A stretch of DNA of 64,000 bases from the NCBI RefSeq assembly GCF_013416325.1, contig NZ_JACCGK010000012.1, positions 62,001-126,000 on the forward strand, given 5' to 3'. Below the pieces are notes generated by a model, which was given only the letters and a program-made list of their open reading frames with translations, was not told where the DNA came from and made no database searches. The translations under genes were made by a program, and so were the position numbers. The stretch is from Vreelandella sedimenti (GTDB lineage Bacteria; Pseudomonadota; Gammaproteobacteria; Pseudomonadales; Halomonadaceae). Below, in pieces: positions 45,705 to 54,728 of this stretch (positions within the stretch are counted from its first letter, which is position 1; every line of letters starts with the position of its first letter).

Positions 45705-45810
45705 TCGTTCACCTCTAGGCAATGTGGCTCAAACTCAACGATACTGTATAGCAACAGCGGGCCATGCAACGCGCCCTTTAACGGTTATTGTGCACCCAGG
45801 AGATACTCTA

Positions 45811-46983
45811 ATGCAGCACGATCATGACATTATTATTGTCGGTGGCGGCATGGTGGGCGCCGCCCTGGCGGCTCGCGTGGGTCATGCGGGCTTCTCCGTA
45901 GGGCTGGTGGAGCACGGCGATGCCCCTACTCCCCCTAGCGGTGACTATGACCTGCGTATTTCATCGCTGAATGCGCGCTCGTTAGCCTTTGTTAAGGCCA
46001 GCGGCACGACATTACCTGAGGAGCGTTGCTGCCCTTTTCGGCATATCGATGTTTCCAACCAGGACGGTACCGGCCACTCGCTGTTTTCCGCTGAAGATAG
46101 CGGCATGGATGACTTCGGCATCTTTATCGAAAACCGCACGTTGCAGTACGCGCTATGGCAACGGCTAGAACAGCTGCCCAGCGTCACCTGCTACACCCAA
46201 TGCGCGCCGTTAAGTACGATCACCTCAAGCACTGGCCGCCTGCTGGAGCTGGATAATGGCAAAACCCTAAGCGCCCGTTTGATCGTCGGCGCCGACGGCG
46301 CGCAATCGACCCTACGTGAGCTAGCGGGGATCAACGTTAGTAGCCACGACTACCATCAGCGGGCGATGATCATTAACGTGGAAACCGAGCTGCCCCAGCA
46401 GGATGTCAGTTGGCAGGTTTTCACCCCCACGGGCCCCATCGCCATGCTGCCATTGCCCGGCCATCGCGCTTCCTTGGTGTGGTACGACACAGATAACACC
46501 ACCCAAGCCCGCGAACAGCTGGACGATGAGGCACTTAAAGCAGCCATCGAAATGGCCTTCCCTAAACGCCTGGGCAACCTCATCCGCATCGTCGCCCGGG
46601 CCAGCTTCCCCATCAAGCGCCAACATGCCCACCGCTATATCGGCAAACGTTTAGCACTCATTGGCGACGCGGCCCATGTGGTGCACCCGCTGGCAGGCCA
46701 GGGGTTAAATATCGGCCTTCACGACGCCGACACCCTTGCCGAGATCATTATTCAGGGTCGCGACCCGGGTGACTATGTCAACCTACTGCGCTTTGAGTGC
46801 CAGCGCCGCACGGCCAACCAGGCGATGATCGCCGCCACCGACACTTTTCACCACCTGTTTACCGGTGCCAAACCGCTGCGCCAGCTAGGCGATTTAAGCC
46901 TGCAGATTGCCGAGCGCTTCCCGTTCGCCAAACGCATGATGATGCAGCAAGCCAACGGGCTGAATCCGTTCAAAATGCGCTAG
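45811..46983 (+). CDS. FAD-dependent monooxygenase, UbiH/UbiF/VisC type
   Basis: 390 aa from the ATG at 45811 (AGGAG at about 8 bp). The Rossmann motif IIIVGGGMVGAALAARVG, the central ENRTLQYALWQRLEQ, the DG motif LIVGADGAQSTLRELAG and the second FAD motif ALIGDAAHVVHPLAGQGLNIGL place it in the COQ6/UbiH family. These enzymes hydroxylate the ring of ubiquinone precursors. Which position it hydroxylates cannot be decided here; UbiF is plausible. No ubi gene is next to it. Confidence 0.9.
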   Translation: MQHDHDIIIVGGGMVGAALAARVGHAGFSVGLVEHGDAPTPPSGDYDLRISSLNARSLAFVKASGTTLPEERCCPFRHIDVSNQDGTGHSLFSAEDSGMDDFGIFIENRTLQYALWQRLEQLPSVTCYTQCAPLSTITSSTGRLLELDNGKTLSARLIVGADGAQSTLRELAGINVSSHDYHQRAMIINVETELPQQDVSWQVFTPTGPIAMLPLPGHRASLVWYDTDNTTQAREQLDDEALKAAIEMAFPKRLGNLIRIVARASFPIKRQHAHRYIGKRLALIGDAAHVVHPLAGQGLNIGLHDADTLAEIIIQGRDPGDYVNLLRFECQRRTANQAMIAATDTFHHLFTGAKPLRQLGDLSLQIAERFPFAKRMMMQQANGLNPFKMR

Positions 46984-47095
46984 TTACTCATAAAACCTTC
47001 CTCTTCCAGCGAATGGGCATGCCCAGCATAAAGCGGCGGACTTAGAGCCCCCCCGCATAGTGGAGAAAAGTGCAGAAAAATAAGCAGGTGGCATC

Positions 47096-48043
47096 TTATG
47101 CTTTCAGGTGGCCATCCAAGAACTCACGAATAGCCGGGATAATAACACTGCCATGGGTTTCCAATGCGAAATGCCCAGTGTCGTAAAAGCGGATGTCGGC
47201 CTGAGGAATATCCCGTTTCCAGGCTTCTGCCCCCGGCGGGAGGAAGAACGGGTCATGCTTCCCCCACACGGCGAGCAGCGGAGGTTGATGCTCACGAAAA
47301 TAGGCCTGAAATTCGGGATACTTCGCAACGTTGGTTGCGTAGTCCAACAACAGGTCGAGCTGAATATCCGCCATCCCAGGTTGAGATATCTGAGCCCCCT
47401 CCAACGTATAGGCATCCGGTGCTACGGCACTTGTATCGCTTACCCCCTCCACGTACTGCCATTTGATAGACGCTGGCGTCGGAAAATCGCTAAGGGCATC
47501 ACGATTCCCCTGAGAAGGAGTATTCCAGTACGTCCGGATAGGCTCCCACCCTTTTGAAAGCCCCTCCTCATAGGCATTGCCGTTTTGCGAAATGATAGCG
47601 GTGATTTTTGATGGGTGGGCCACCGCCAGACGCCAGCCTACAGGGGCACCATAGTCGTGAACGGCAATGGCATAGCGGTCAAGCTTTAACTGCTCAGTGA
47701 ATCGATCAATCGTCTTTGTCAGGTTGGCAAAGGTGTGCTCATACTCACCGCGTGCCGGTGACTGGGTAAAGCCAAAGGCGGGCAAATCCGGTGCCACGAC
47801 GTGATAGCCATCGGCAAGCGCCTCAATCACATCCCGCCACATATACGAGGAGGCAGCAAACCCGTGGAGCAGCAGCAGAGTCGGTGTCGCCGGATCCCCC
47901 GCTTCACGATAGAAAACCTCCACATCGCCCACTTTCTCGAATCGATAATGAACCTGCCACGTTGTCGAGCCAGAGGACTGCTCAGCGCTGGTCGCCGGTG
48001 CCTCCTGGGAAGTCGCAGAGACCGAGGTATTTTCAGATGTCAT
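47096..48043 (-). CDS. Haloalkane dehalogenase/epoxide hydrolase-like alpha/beta hydrolase
   Basis: 315 aa. The nucleophile elbow is AVHDYGAPVGW with an aspartate (D130) instead of serine, the mark of dehalogenases and epoxide hydrolases. The oxyanion segment is LLHGFAASSYMWRDV, and the catalytic histidine is in YDTGHFALETHG. The first 30 residues are Ser/Thr-rich and unconserved. It probably detoxifies a small halogenated or epoxide compound; the substrate is unknown. The gene is divergent from a CGNR regulator 92 bp away, a common pairing of enzyme with its regulator. Confidence 0.88.
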   Translation of the reverse strand: MTSENTSVSATSQEAPATSAEQSSGSTTWQVHYRFEKVGDVEVFYREAGDPATPTLLLLHGFAASSYMWRDVIEALADGYHVVAPDLPAFGFTQSPARGEYEHTFANLTKTIDRFTEQLKLDRYAIAVHDYGAPVGWRLAVAHPSKITAIISQNGNAYEEGLSKGWEPIRTYWNTPSQGNRDALSDFPTPASIKWQYVEGVSDTSAVAPDAYTLEGAQISQPGMADIQLDLLLDYATNVAKYPEFQAYFREHQPPLLAVWGKHDPFFLPPGAEAWKRDIPQADIRFYDTGHFALETHGSVIIPAIREFLDGHLKA

Positions 48044-48135
48044 GGATATACTCCTTGGTAACCGTTAATAACTATTTTTGAAGGTTACAAAGAATAATAG
48101 TAACCTGTCAAATACAGAATTAAGGGTTACTCAAT

Positions 48136-48711
48136 ATGGCATCAAAAAATACGCCTCCGTTTATCGCCAGCAATCTCGCCATCGATTTCATCAACACGCA
48201 GTTTGGCGTAGGGGGGGAGCAGCAAGAGTGCCTGGATGACGACAGCAGTGTCATTGCGTGGCTTCAACAGGCGGGTGTGTTGTCGGAGGAGTGTGAAAGC
48301 CCCCCGCCTGGAATAGTCCACATTGCGCGGGAACTGCGCGACAACATGCGGGAACTCCTGATTTCGGCCCAGCAAGGGCGGGCTGCGGATCCCACAGTGG
48401 TGAATCACGTTCTGGAACGGGGTTATCCCCTAGAGAAAATCGAATGGCAGCCAACGGCGTCGGCGTTTCAGAAAAAAAACTATCAGCGCAACATGGAAAG
48501 CGAGAGCCTGTTGCAGCCTGTCGCTTCCGCGTTAGTCCAGTTGCTTACCGAGGAAGATCTACAGCTGGTGAAAGAGTGCGAAGCCTCAGACTGCGTTCTA
48601 CTGTTCCACGATCAAACAAAATCGCACCGGCGCCGCTGGTGTAGCATGGCCTCCTGCGGAAACAGAATGAAAGCGGCAGCGCATCGGGCTAGGAAAAAAA
48701 CGAGCACGTGA
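48136..48711 (+). CDS. ABATE/CGNR zinc-finger transcription regulator
   Basis: 191 aa. The N-terminal ABATE domain begins ASNLAIDFINTQF, and the C-terminal CGNR zinc finger is CEASDCVLLFHDQTKSHRRRWCSMASCGNRMKAAAHRARK (key residues C-x4-C and WCSMASCGNR). CGNR proteins are predicted DNA-binding regulators, often next to the enzyme they control. Here the divergent dehalogenase-like hydrolase is the likely target. The shared promoter region has no obvious operator that I could define. Confidence 0.9.
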   Translation: MASKNTPPFIASNLAIDFINTQFGVGGEQQECLDDDSSVIAWLQQAGVLSEECESPPPGIVHIARELRDNMRELLISAQQGRAADPTVVNHVLERGYPLEKIEWQPTASAFQKKNYQRNMESESLLQPVASALVQLLTEEDLQLVKECEASDCVLLFHDQTKSHRRRWCSMASCGNRMKAAAHRARKKTST

Positions 48712-48792
48712 GACTCGTCGTCTTCAGCCAAACGTATGAGTATGCTGCAAGCTAATGGGCTGAATAAGCTTAGAGTTATTTAGGAATAAACA

Positions 48793-50034
48793 ATGCACTC
48801 AGAGTCGACTGATCTAGCCACATTGGAGCGTTTTTTTGAGAAGCTGGCACTGCTGCCCAAACCGCCACCCCCTATCCCCAATCTGTTTACCGTTGCAGGA
48901 CCCGGGCAGAATGAGAACCGCCTATCGAACTTAATGGCCTTCTTTATGGGCGGTTATCCCGGCGCGCCCCACTGGTTAGCCAAAGCCCTGCTGCATGCAC
49001 TGGTACGTAGCGATGAATTCGATCACGAACATCTACAGCAAATCGACTGGGAAGCGGTTAATACCGAGCGGGAAGCAGGCAGTTGGAACGCTGAGAGCGA
49101 ATCAACCAAGCGCCTGGATTTAGTGGTTTCAGGAAATGACTTCGTTTTGGGTATTGAGCATAAAGTATGGGCTTCGGCGGAGAATAATCCGTTTTATGCC
49201 TATGACGATTTGCTGAACAGCTATGGGGTTAAAGCCTACAGGTGTGTTTTATGCCCGGATGACTCCAAGGCAAGCGTTCAAGCACCCGCCAAGAGCGCAG
49301 GCTGGCCGACGCTGTCCTACTCAGCGCTATTGGCCTCGGCCTATGAACTGTACGGGCAAGATGTAGCACCATCTAGCCAGACAAAATGGCAAATTTTCTA
49401 TCAAGAGTTGTTGCTGCACCTCTCCTCTATCGCCCATCCAACAGAAGAAAAGACAATGACGAAAGACGAGCTGTTATTTTCGTTAAAGCATTTCAATGAC
49501 TTGCACGAAGCATCTCAGCGTTTAGAGCAATTCGAACTAGAGTTGATGGTGGAAGGGAAAAGCTCTATTGCTGCTGCGTTACAGATAGACATCAGCGAAC
49601 TCAGTACCAATAAGAAGCCGGAAAATTGGAAGCAAACAAGAGCGTGGCGTTTCATTCCCTCTGCTTGGAGTAATAGCCACGGTGGAGCCTCTCAAGTTTG
49701 CCTTGTTTATTATCCTTCATCAGAGTCGGAAGGCGATGAAAGCATCGGTTTCGAGATACGGGCATATTTGGAAAGTCAGGAAAGCAATGATCCTTGGCTT
49801 AAAGAAATCGAACAGTCATTTCTGAAGGGAACGCCTGCTACCAAACAGCCGGGCTGCAGTTGGTACAGAGATGGCGGTGACAACGATGCTTGGTATGAAG
49901 TCAAAGGACGCTGGTTGGCGTTGAGTGTTTGGCCCAGAGAGTACACCAAGGTTGGAGCTATGAAAGCGCTGGGAGATTTAGCCAAATGGGTAAATGAATG
50001 CGCTTTCCAGCCAGAAACCAATAAAACTCGCTAA
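48793..50034 (+). CDS. PD-(D/E)XK nuclease-superfamily protein
   Basis: 413 aa. The N terminus has the helix with a conserved glutamate in GQNENRLSNLMAFFM (E41). The catalytic core is RLDLVVSGNDFVLGIEHKVWA, with D109 and E122-x-K124. This is the pattern of the PDDEXK_4 group. A C-terminal half of about 200 residues (from MTKDELLFSLKHFNDL) has no motif I recognise. Members occur singly in accessory regions and are often suspected of restriction or defence roles. No methyltransferase or partner lies beside it. Whether it cuts DNA is inferred from the intact catalytic residues only. Confidence 0.8.
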   Translation: MHSESTDLATLERFFEKLALLPKPPPPIPNLFTVAGPGQNENRLSNLMAFFMGGYPGAPHWLAKALLHALVRSDEFDHEHLQQIDWEAVNTEREAGSWNAESESTKRLDLVVSGNDFVLGIEHKVWASAENNPFYAYDDLLNSYGVKAYRCVLCPDDSKASVQAPAKSAGWPTLSYSALLASAYELYGQDVAPSSQTKWQIFYQELLLHLSSIAHPTEEKTMTKDELLFSLKHFNDLHEASQRLEQFELELMVEGKSSIAAALQIDISELSTNKKPENWKQTRAWRFIPSAWSNSHGGASQVCLVYYPSSESEGDESIGFEIRAYLESQESNDPWLKEIEQSFLKGTPATKQPGCSWYRDGGDNDAWYEVKGRWLALSVWPREYTKVGAMKALGDLAKWVNECAFQPETNKTR

Positions 50035-50161
50035 TGAGATTGAAACGCTAAACGGTACAACTTGAATGCGTTCAAAATGCGCTAGTGTCGACTACGCTGA
50101 GAGGGTGGCTACTGGCTGTGACCAAAAATAAACACAATAAACTCTCGCTTAAGGCAACCCT

Positions 50162-51355
50162 ATGGCTCCTAAACGACAAACGCTGTTAACGGCGACGCTA
50201 TGTTCCAGCTTTGGCCTGCTCTTGGTCTCTCCTCTTTGGGCCTGGGACGGCATCGTCGAGAAACAAACCTTCGAAATGGACAGCTTCACTACCCAGGGCG
50301 GCGAGACCATTCCCAACGTGACGGTGGGCTGGGAAGCCTACGGTGAACTCAACGACGCCCGCGATAACGTTATTTTAATCACCCATTTTTTCTCAGGCAC
50401 CAGCCATGCGGCTGGCCGCTATGAGGAAGATGGGCAGCCGACCGGCTACTGGGATGCCATCATTGGCTCCGGCAAGCCACTCGATACCGATGAGTACTAC
50501 ATCATCTCCTCGGATACGCTGGTTAACCTGAATGCCAATGACCCCAACGTCACCACCACCGGGCCCGCTTCCATCAACCCCGATACCGGCGAGCCCTGGG
50601 GCATGGATTTCCCGGTCATTACCATCCGCGATTTTGTCGAGGTACAGCGCGAGCTGTTAGAGAGCCAAGGGATTGAATCGCTGCATGCAGTGATGGGCGC
50701 CTCGATGGGCGCGCTACAAGCTATCGAGTGGGCCAGCGCCTACCCAGACCGAGTAGAACGGCTAATCTCAGTGATTGGCGGGGGCGTAGCCGACCCCTGG
50801 CTGCTGGCCACGCTAAGCGCCTGGGCAGCGCCGATTCGATTGGATGCCAACTGGAACGAGGGTAACTACTACGACGGCGAACCGCCCACCGACGGGCTAA
50901 AAGAAGCGCTGAAACTGGTGACACTCAACGCCAACCACTGGCAGTGGGCTAACGAAACCTTTAACCGCGATTGGGCCGACGAAGCGCGTGACCCAGCCCA
51001 GGATATCAACGCCCGCTACGCGATCGAGCAAACGTTGGATGACGTCGCCGCCGCCCGTGCTGCCACCTCCGATGCCAATCATCTGCTCTATCTGGTGCGC
51101 GCCAACCAAACCTTTATGGCGGGCCACGGCGACTCGTTAGAAGAAGGACTTTCCGCCATCGAAGCACCGACCCTGATGCTGTATAGCGAAAACGATCTCG
51201 TCTTCGCGCCCCAAGGTGTGCGCCGCACCGCCGAGCTGATCGAAGCAGACGGCACCGACGTGACGCTGGAAACCCTGGAAGGCAATCGAGGCCACTTGGA
51301 TGGTGTGCTATCCATTGACCAGGCGAGTGATACGTTGCGGGCGTTTTTGCGCTAA
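50162..51355 (+). CDS. Exported MetX-like alpha/beta hydrolase
   Basis: 397 aa. The core resembles homoserine O-acetyltransferase: nucleophile elbow GASMGALQAIEWA (Ser181), acid in LYSENDLVFAP, histidine in GNRGHLDGV and the motif TVGWEAYGELN. Unlike MetX it begins with a signal peptide (TLLTATLCSSFGLLLVSPLWA), so the protein should be periplasmic. It is then unlikely to use acetyl-CoA and more likely a hydrolase or esterase of this fold. No metabolic neighbours suggest a substrate. Confidence 0.85.
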   Translation: MAPKRQTLLTATLCSSFGLLLVSPLWAWDGIVEKQTFEMDSFTTQGGETIPNVTVGWEAYGELNDARDNVILITHFFSGTSHAAGRYEEDGQPTGYWDAIIGSGKPLDTDEYYIISSDTLVNLNANDPNVTTTGPASINPDTGEPWGMDFPVITIRDFVEVQRELLESQGIESLHAVMGASMGALQAIEWASAYPDRVERLISVIGGGVADPWLLATLSAWAAPIRLDANWNEGNYYDGEPPTDGLKEALKLVTLNANHWQWANETFNRDWADEARDPAQDINARYAIEQTLDDVAAARAATSDANHLLYLVRANQTFMAGHGDSLEEGLSAIEAPTLMLYSENDLVFAPQGVRRTAELIEADGTDVTLETLEGNRGHLDGVLSIDQASDTLRAFLR

Positions 51356-51490
51356 CTGAGTGAGCGCTGGCTTTTTGGTTAAAGCCAGCGCCCAAGTGCA
51401 ACTGACAATATTTATGGTGTTAACCGCTTGAGTGCGCACTACCATGCGCATATTCTATCTTTATGCTTATGACAGTCACAGGGGGCTGCA

Positions 51491-51736
51491 ATGGCCGCGC
51501 TATATAACACCGCAGCACCGAAAAAAGCCGCAAATTTGTCAGTTAACAGCGACTTGCTTCAAAAATCTCGCGCGTTGAACATTAATCTCTCGGCCACACT
51601 AGAGCGAGCATTGAGAGAAGAGTTGGCAAAATGCGAGGCTTCCCAGTGGGTTGAAGAAAACCGAGCTGCAATCACAAGCTACAACGAATTTGTCGAGCAG
51701 CATGGCTGCTTCGGTGACGAATTTCGGGAGTTTTGA
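51491..51736 (+). CDS. ccdA: Antitoxin CcdA
   Basis: 81 aa. The N-terminal ribbon-helix-helix (AANLSVNSDLLQKSRALNINLSATLERALREEL) binds the operator. The C-terminal tail ENRAAITSYNEFVEQHGCFGDEFREF wraps the toxin and closely follows the CcdA consensus (key NRAAITSYNEFVEQHG). It neutralises CcdB and co-represses the operon. The stop shares one base with the ccdB ATG, giving tight coupling. Confidence 0.95.
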   Translation: MAALYNTAAPKKAANLSVNSDLLQKSRALNINLSATLERALREELAKCEASQWVEENRAAITSYNEFVEQHGCFGDEFREF

Positions 51737-52053
51737 TGGCTCAGTTCGATGTTTACCCTAACCCCAGCAAGACCAGCAGGGCGCACTACCCCTACTTGGT
51801 GGATATCCAAAGTAGCCTACTAACGGATCTAACAACCCGCATTGTGATCCCACTGGGTAATCGAGCGGCTTTTGGTGGCAACGCCATGCAAGGCCTCACG
51901 CCGGAAATAGCGTTCAACGGTCAGGAGCTGTTGTTACTGACACCGCAGATCTCATCAGTACCAGAGAAACATCTCAAAACCCCCGTCGGTACCCTTTCAC
52001 ATTTTAAGGGCCAGATTGTAGGTGCGCTTGATCTCGCAGTTACTGGGATTTAA
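51736..52053 (+). CDS. ccdB: Toxin CcdB, gyrase poison
   Basis: 105 aa from the ATG at 51736, which overlaps the ccdA stop by one base. QFDVYPNPSKTSRAHYPYLVDIQSSLL, RIVIPLGNRAAF and LTPQISSVPEKHL are typical. The C terminus ends VTGI, where F-plasmid CcdB has WGI; chromosomal (Vibrio-type) CcdB proteins also end in TGI, as I recall. CcdB traps gyrase on DNA. The pair is a chromosomal module in an accessory region and appears intact. Confidence 0.95.
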   Translation: MAQFDVYPNPSKTSRAHYPYLVDIQSSLLTDLTTRIVIPLGNRAAFGGNAMQGLTPEIAFNGQELLLLTPQISSVPEKHLKTPVGTLSHFKGQIVGALDLAVTGI

Positions 52054-52210
52054 GGTTCAAAATTATCGCGTCCATGCTCTCTTTTTAGCACTCCGAACCT
52101 GGGTTGCAGGCATATTGTGTCCCAATCATTACGATTGTTCGGATTTTTTACGACAGGAAGATCAGCGACAACGATAGCTATCCTCATCTCAGGCCAGAGC
52201 CTCTAAAACA

Positions 52211-52864
52211 TTAGCGGTTGGCGTTCTCTTCGGCCAACTGTCGAAGCGCATCGACCAGCACTTCAGCTGGCTGGGCGCCCGAAATCAGGTAGCGCCCGTC
52301 AAGGATGAAGCCCGGCACCGCGCTCACCCCTGCTTCCATGAATCGCTGCTCTGCCGCGCGAACTTCGTCTGCGTACTGATCAGACCGGGCGATGGCCTCG
52401 GCAACATCACCGTCAAGCCCGACCTCAATGGCCTTCTCCCGCAGAACCTCTGGGTTTGAAGGGTTTTTCGCCTCACCGAAGTAGGCCTCAAACAGTGCCA
52501 ATTGCAAGGGCGTCTCTAGGTTCTGCGTTGCAGCCCAAGCAAGCACGCGGTGGGCAGCGAAAGTGTTGTTCGCCCGACGCTCCTGGGCGCCACGAAAATT
52601 TAATCCAAGCTCTTCGGCCACCGCCATAATCTCGCGCTGGGACTGCTCCATGCTGGCCGCGTCCTTGCCGTACTTGCGGCACAAGTGCTCCAGGATCGGC
52701 TCGCCCTCGGGCGACATATCCCGGTTCAGCTCAAAAGGCTGCCAGACCAGCTCAACATCGATCTCGCTATCAAGGGTTTCTAGCGCTTGTTCCAAGCGCC
52801 GATAGCCGATCGCGCACCACGGACAGGCTACATCGGACACTAGGTCAATTCTTACCTTTTGCAT
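52211..52864 (-). CDS. DsbA/FrnE-family oxidoreductase
   Basis: 217 aa from the ATG at 52864 (AAGGGA at about 9 bp). The thioredoxin-fold start VRIDLVSDVACPWCAIGYRRLEQAL carries a CPWC redox site, and later AVPGFILDGRYLISGAQPAEVLVDALRQL gives the cis-proline and C-terminal strand. The FrnE branch is cytoplasmic, in line with the lack of a signal peptide. It likely oxidises or isomerises thiols; partners are unknown. Confidence 0.92.
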   Translation of the reverse strand: MQKVRIDLVSDVACPWCAIGYRRLEQALETLDSEIDVELVWQPFELNRDMSPEGEPILEHLCRKYGKDAASMEQSQREIMAVAEELGLNFRGAQERRANNTFAAHRVLAWAATQNLETPLQLALFEAYFGEAKNPSNPEVLREKAIEVGLDGDVAEAIARSDQYADEVRAAEQRFMEAGVSAVPGFILDGRYLISGAQPAEVLVDALRQLAEENANR

Positions 52865-53100
52865 TTTGTATATCCCTTCGACATATTCCAAAATTCGATC
52901 AGACTAAAGAAAGTATGTTACGTGTATATATTGAGTAACGGCAGTATTGATAAGGAGACCGCCATGGAAAAAGCAGCGGTGTTTAAAAGGAACTGCCTTC
53001 TTGGTAACCAATAATCTAGATGAACTTAGTAACGTGCCAGGGCTTCAAATAGAAGATTGGAGTTAAGACGACCATTCATCCCCAACGGGTATCAATACCG

Positions 53101-53523
53101 ATGATCAAAACAGCGTTAGCGTTAAGCACCCTATTACTTATCAGCGGGTGCGCTCAAAACAGCAATACCGCCGCATCAGGCGCGCCAGGCTCAGGTACAT
53201 CAACCGAGCAAAGCGAGCCCCACCACCCGATGACCGATCAATGGGTCGGCCGATGGATTGGCGTTGAAGGATTATTCCTGGAAATCAGTAAGGACGAACC
53301 TGCAGGCCCGGGCCATTATCTCCTTCACATGCGCTACGGCCTGGATGCCGATCAAATCGGCACTTTCGAAGGACAGGCCACCGCCGAAGGCATTCGCTTC
53401 AACCGCGGGGACGGCCCACAGCTGCTTCGGGCAGGCGACGGCGAAGCCACCGGCATGAAGTGGCTATTGGAAAAGGAAGACTGCCTGGTAGTCGCAACAG
53501 GTGAAGGCTATTGCCGCGATTGA
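53101..53523 (+). CDS. Small lipoprotein of unknown function
   Basis: 140 aa. A lipoprotein signal peptide ends in LLISGC, with Cys17 as the lipidation site. A Ser/Thr/Gly-rich linker leads to a compact domain from WVGRWIGVEGLFLEISKDEPAGPGHYLLHMRYGLDADQIGTFEGQATAEGIRFNRGDG (key WVGRWIGVEGLFLEIS). The domain looks like a small beta-rich fold. I do not recognise the family. It is convergent with rnz and separate from its upstream neighbour. Confidence 0.8.
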   Translation: MIKTALALSTLLLISGCAQNSNTAASGAPGSGTSTEQSEPHHPMTDQWVGRWIGVEGLFLEISKDEPAGPGHYLLHMRYGLDADQIGTFEGQATAEGIRFNRGDGPQLLRAGDGEATGMKWLLEKEDCLVVATGEGYCRD

Positions 53524-53564
53524 TCTGCCTGGCGATCTTTCAAAGGGCGGCGGGATGAAACCGT

Positions 53565-54527
53565 CTATTCGCCCGCCAGTTCTGAAAAGTGGCCCGCTTT
53601 ATCCAGGGTGTATTCGCCAAAATCCCGCGCCAGGTAAAGCGAGCCCGAATAGGCGCGCTGGGCCTCGTCTCTGATGTCTTCAATGGAAGGCGACGTATGG
53701 GGGTTGAGCTGGTAACGGGGACTAAAGTGCGTCAGCACCAGATTGGGCAGCTGTACAGAATCGGCAAATGCGGCGATAAGCTTGGCGTAGCTATGCCCTA
53801 CATCACCGGCCTTCTGGGCCATCTCTTCGGTGTAGGTGGCTTCATGCACCAGCACCTGTGCCCCCGTGCACGCATCAAACAACAAGTCAGGCTGGTCATT
53901 GTCCCCAGCGATCACCACTTTCCTCGGCTTGTGTTTGAAGATCAGGTAGTCATGGCTTTTTAACAGCTCACCCTCAAACTCAACATCAAATCCTTTCTTC
54001 AACTGCCCCCACAACGGCCCTCTCGGAATGCCCTTTTGCGCTAGCTTATCCACATCCAAGGCAGCATCGACCTTTGTCTCCGTAAACACATAAGCATAGG
54101 AAGGCGCCCGGTGTGAAAGCCTAAACGTGGTAACCGCGATGCTTTCAAACTCAACGCTTGGCAGCTCGTCCGAGTCGATAAACTCCAGGGCAAAGGGTAA
54201 ACATAGCTGCGTGGCCTCACAGGTGGCCTCCAACCACGCCTTGATGCCTGCGGGTGCCACAATGGTAAGCGGCGCTTTTCGTCCGCCCATTCCCGCACTC
54301 GCCAGTATGCCCGGCAGCCCATAACAGTGGTCGCCGTGCACATGGGTAATCAGGATGGCTTTCAGTGAGTGGAACGACAACTTGGTATGCAAAACCTGAT
54401 GCTGGGTGCCCTCACCACAATCGATCAGGTACCAGCCCTTTCCCTTGCTCTCTCGCACAGCGACGCCGGAGACGTTTCTGGTTTTGGTGGGTACGCCGGC
54501 GGAGGTGCCGAGGAAGAGTAAGTTCAT
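53565..54527 (-). CDS. rnz: Ribonuclease Z (metallo-beta-lactamase fold)
   Basis: 320 aa from the ATG at 54527 (MNLLFLGTSAGVPTKTRNVSG). The zinc motif is LITHVHGDHCYGLPGILAS, and further histidines are in LVHEATYTEEMAQKAGDVGHS and LTHFSPRY. It trims tRNA 3' ends. The size and N terminus match bacterial RNase Z. Its first 22 codons are repeated at 56715-56785, listed separately; this copy is complete. Confidence 0.95.
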   Translation of the reverse strand: MNLLFLGTSAGVPTKTRNVSGVAVRESKGKGWYLIDCGEGTQHQVLHTKLSFHSLKAILITHVHGDHCYGLPGILASAGMGGRKAPLTIVAPAGIKAWLEATCEATQLCLPFALEFIDSDELPSVEFESIAVTTFRLSHRAPSYAYVFTETKVDAALDVDKLAQKGIPRGPLWGQLKKGFDVEFEGELLKSHDYLIFKHKPRKVVIAGDNDQPDLLFDACTGAQVLVHEATYTEEMAQKAGDVGHSYAKLIAAFADSVQLPNLVLTHFSPRYQLNPHTSPSIEDIRDEAQRAYSGSLYLARDFGEYTLDKAGHFSELAGE

Positions 54528-54536
54528 AGTTTGATC
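54466..54536. repeat. 71-bp direct repeat, left copy (5' end of rnz)
   Basis: This segment covers codons 1-20 and the leader of rnz. It matches 56715-56785 without gaps: the first 32 bases are identical, and about nine further positions differ. The two copies bound a 2.2-kb block with the GlxA-type regulator, rhodanese and GNAT genes. Confidence 0.9.
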
Positions 54537-54728
54537 ATGATCTCGGTTATGCACTCGCTTTTACGATGATGACTAGACACACATTAATGCCGTTTTAGAC
54601 CTACCTAGATTAGCCAAGCTTGGATGGCGCCAATATTCATCGGCAGCTTGAACCGTAGAGGCAAGGATGTGTTCCCCGACAAAGTCATGCCGCTGTTAAG
54701 GGTGGAGAGGGCCGCCTTAAATTTGAAG

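Noticed and set aside
45811..46983. Calling the monooxygenase UbiH specifically
   Set aside because: UbiH, UbiF and VisC share all visible motifs and there is no ubi neighbour to decide.
52054..52210. Possible small RNA or gene between ccdB and the FrnE-type gene
   Set aside because: No terminator hairpin with a T-run, no promoter that stands out and no coding frame.
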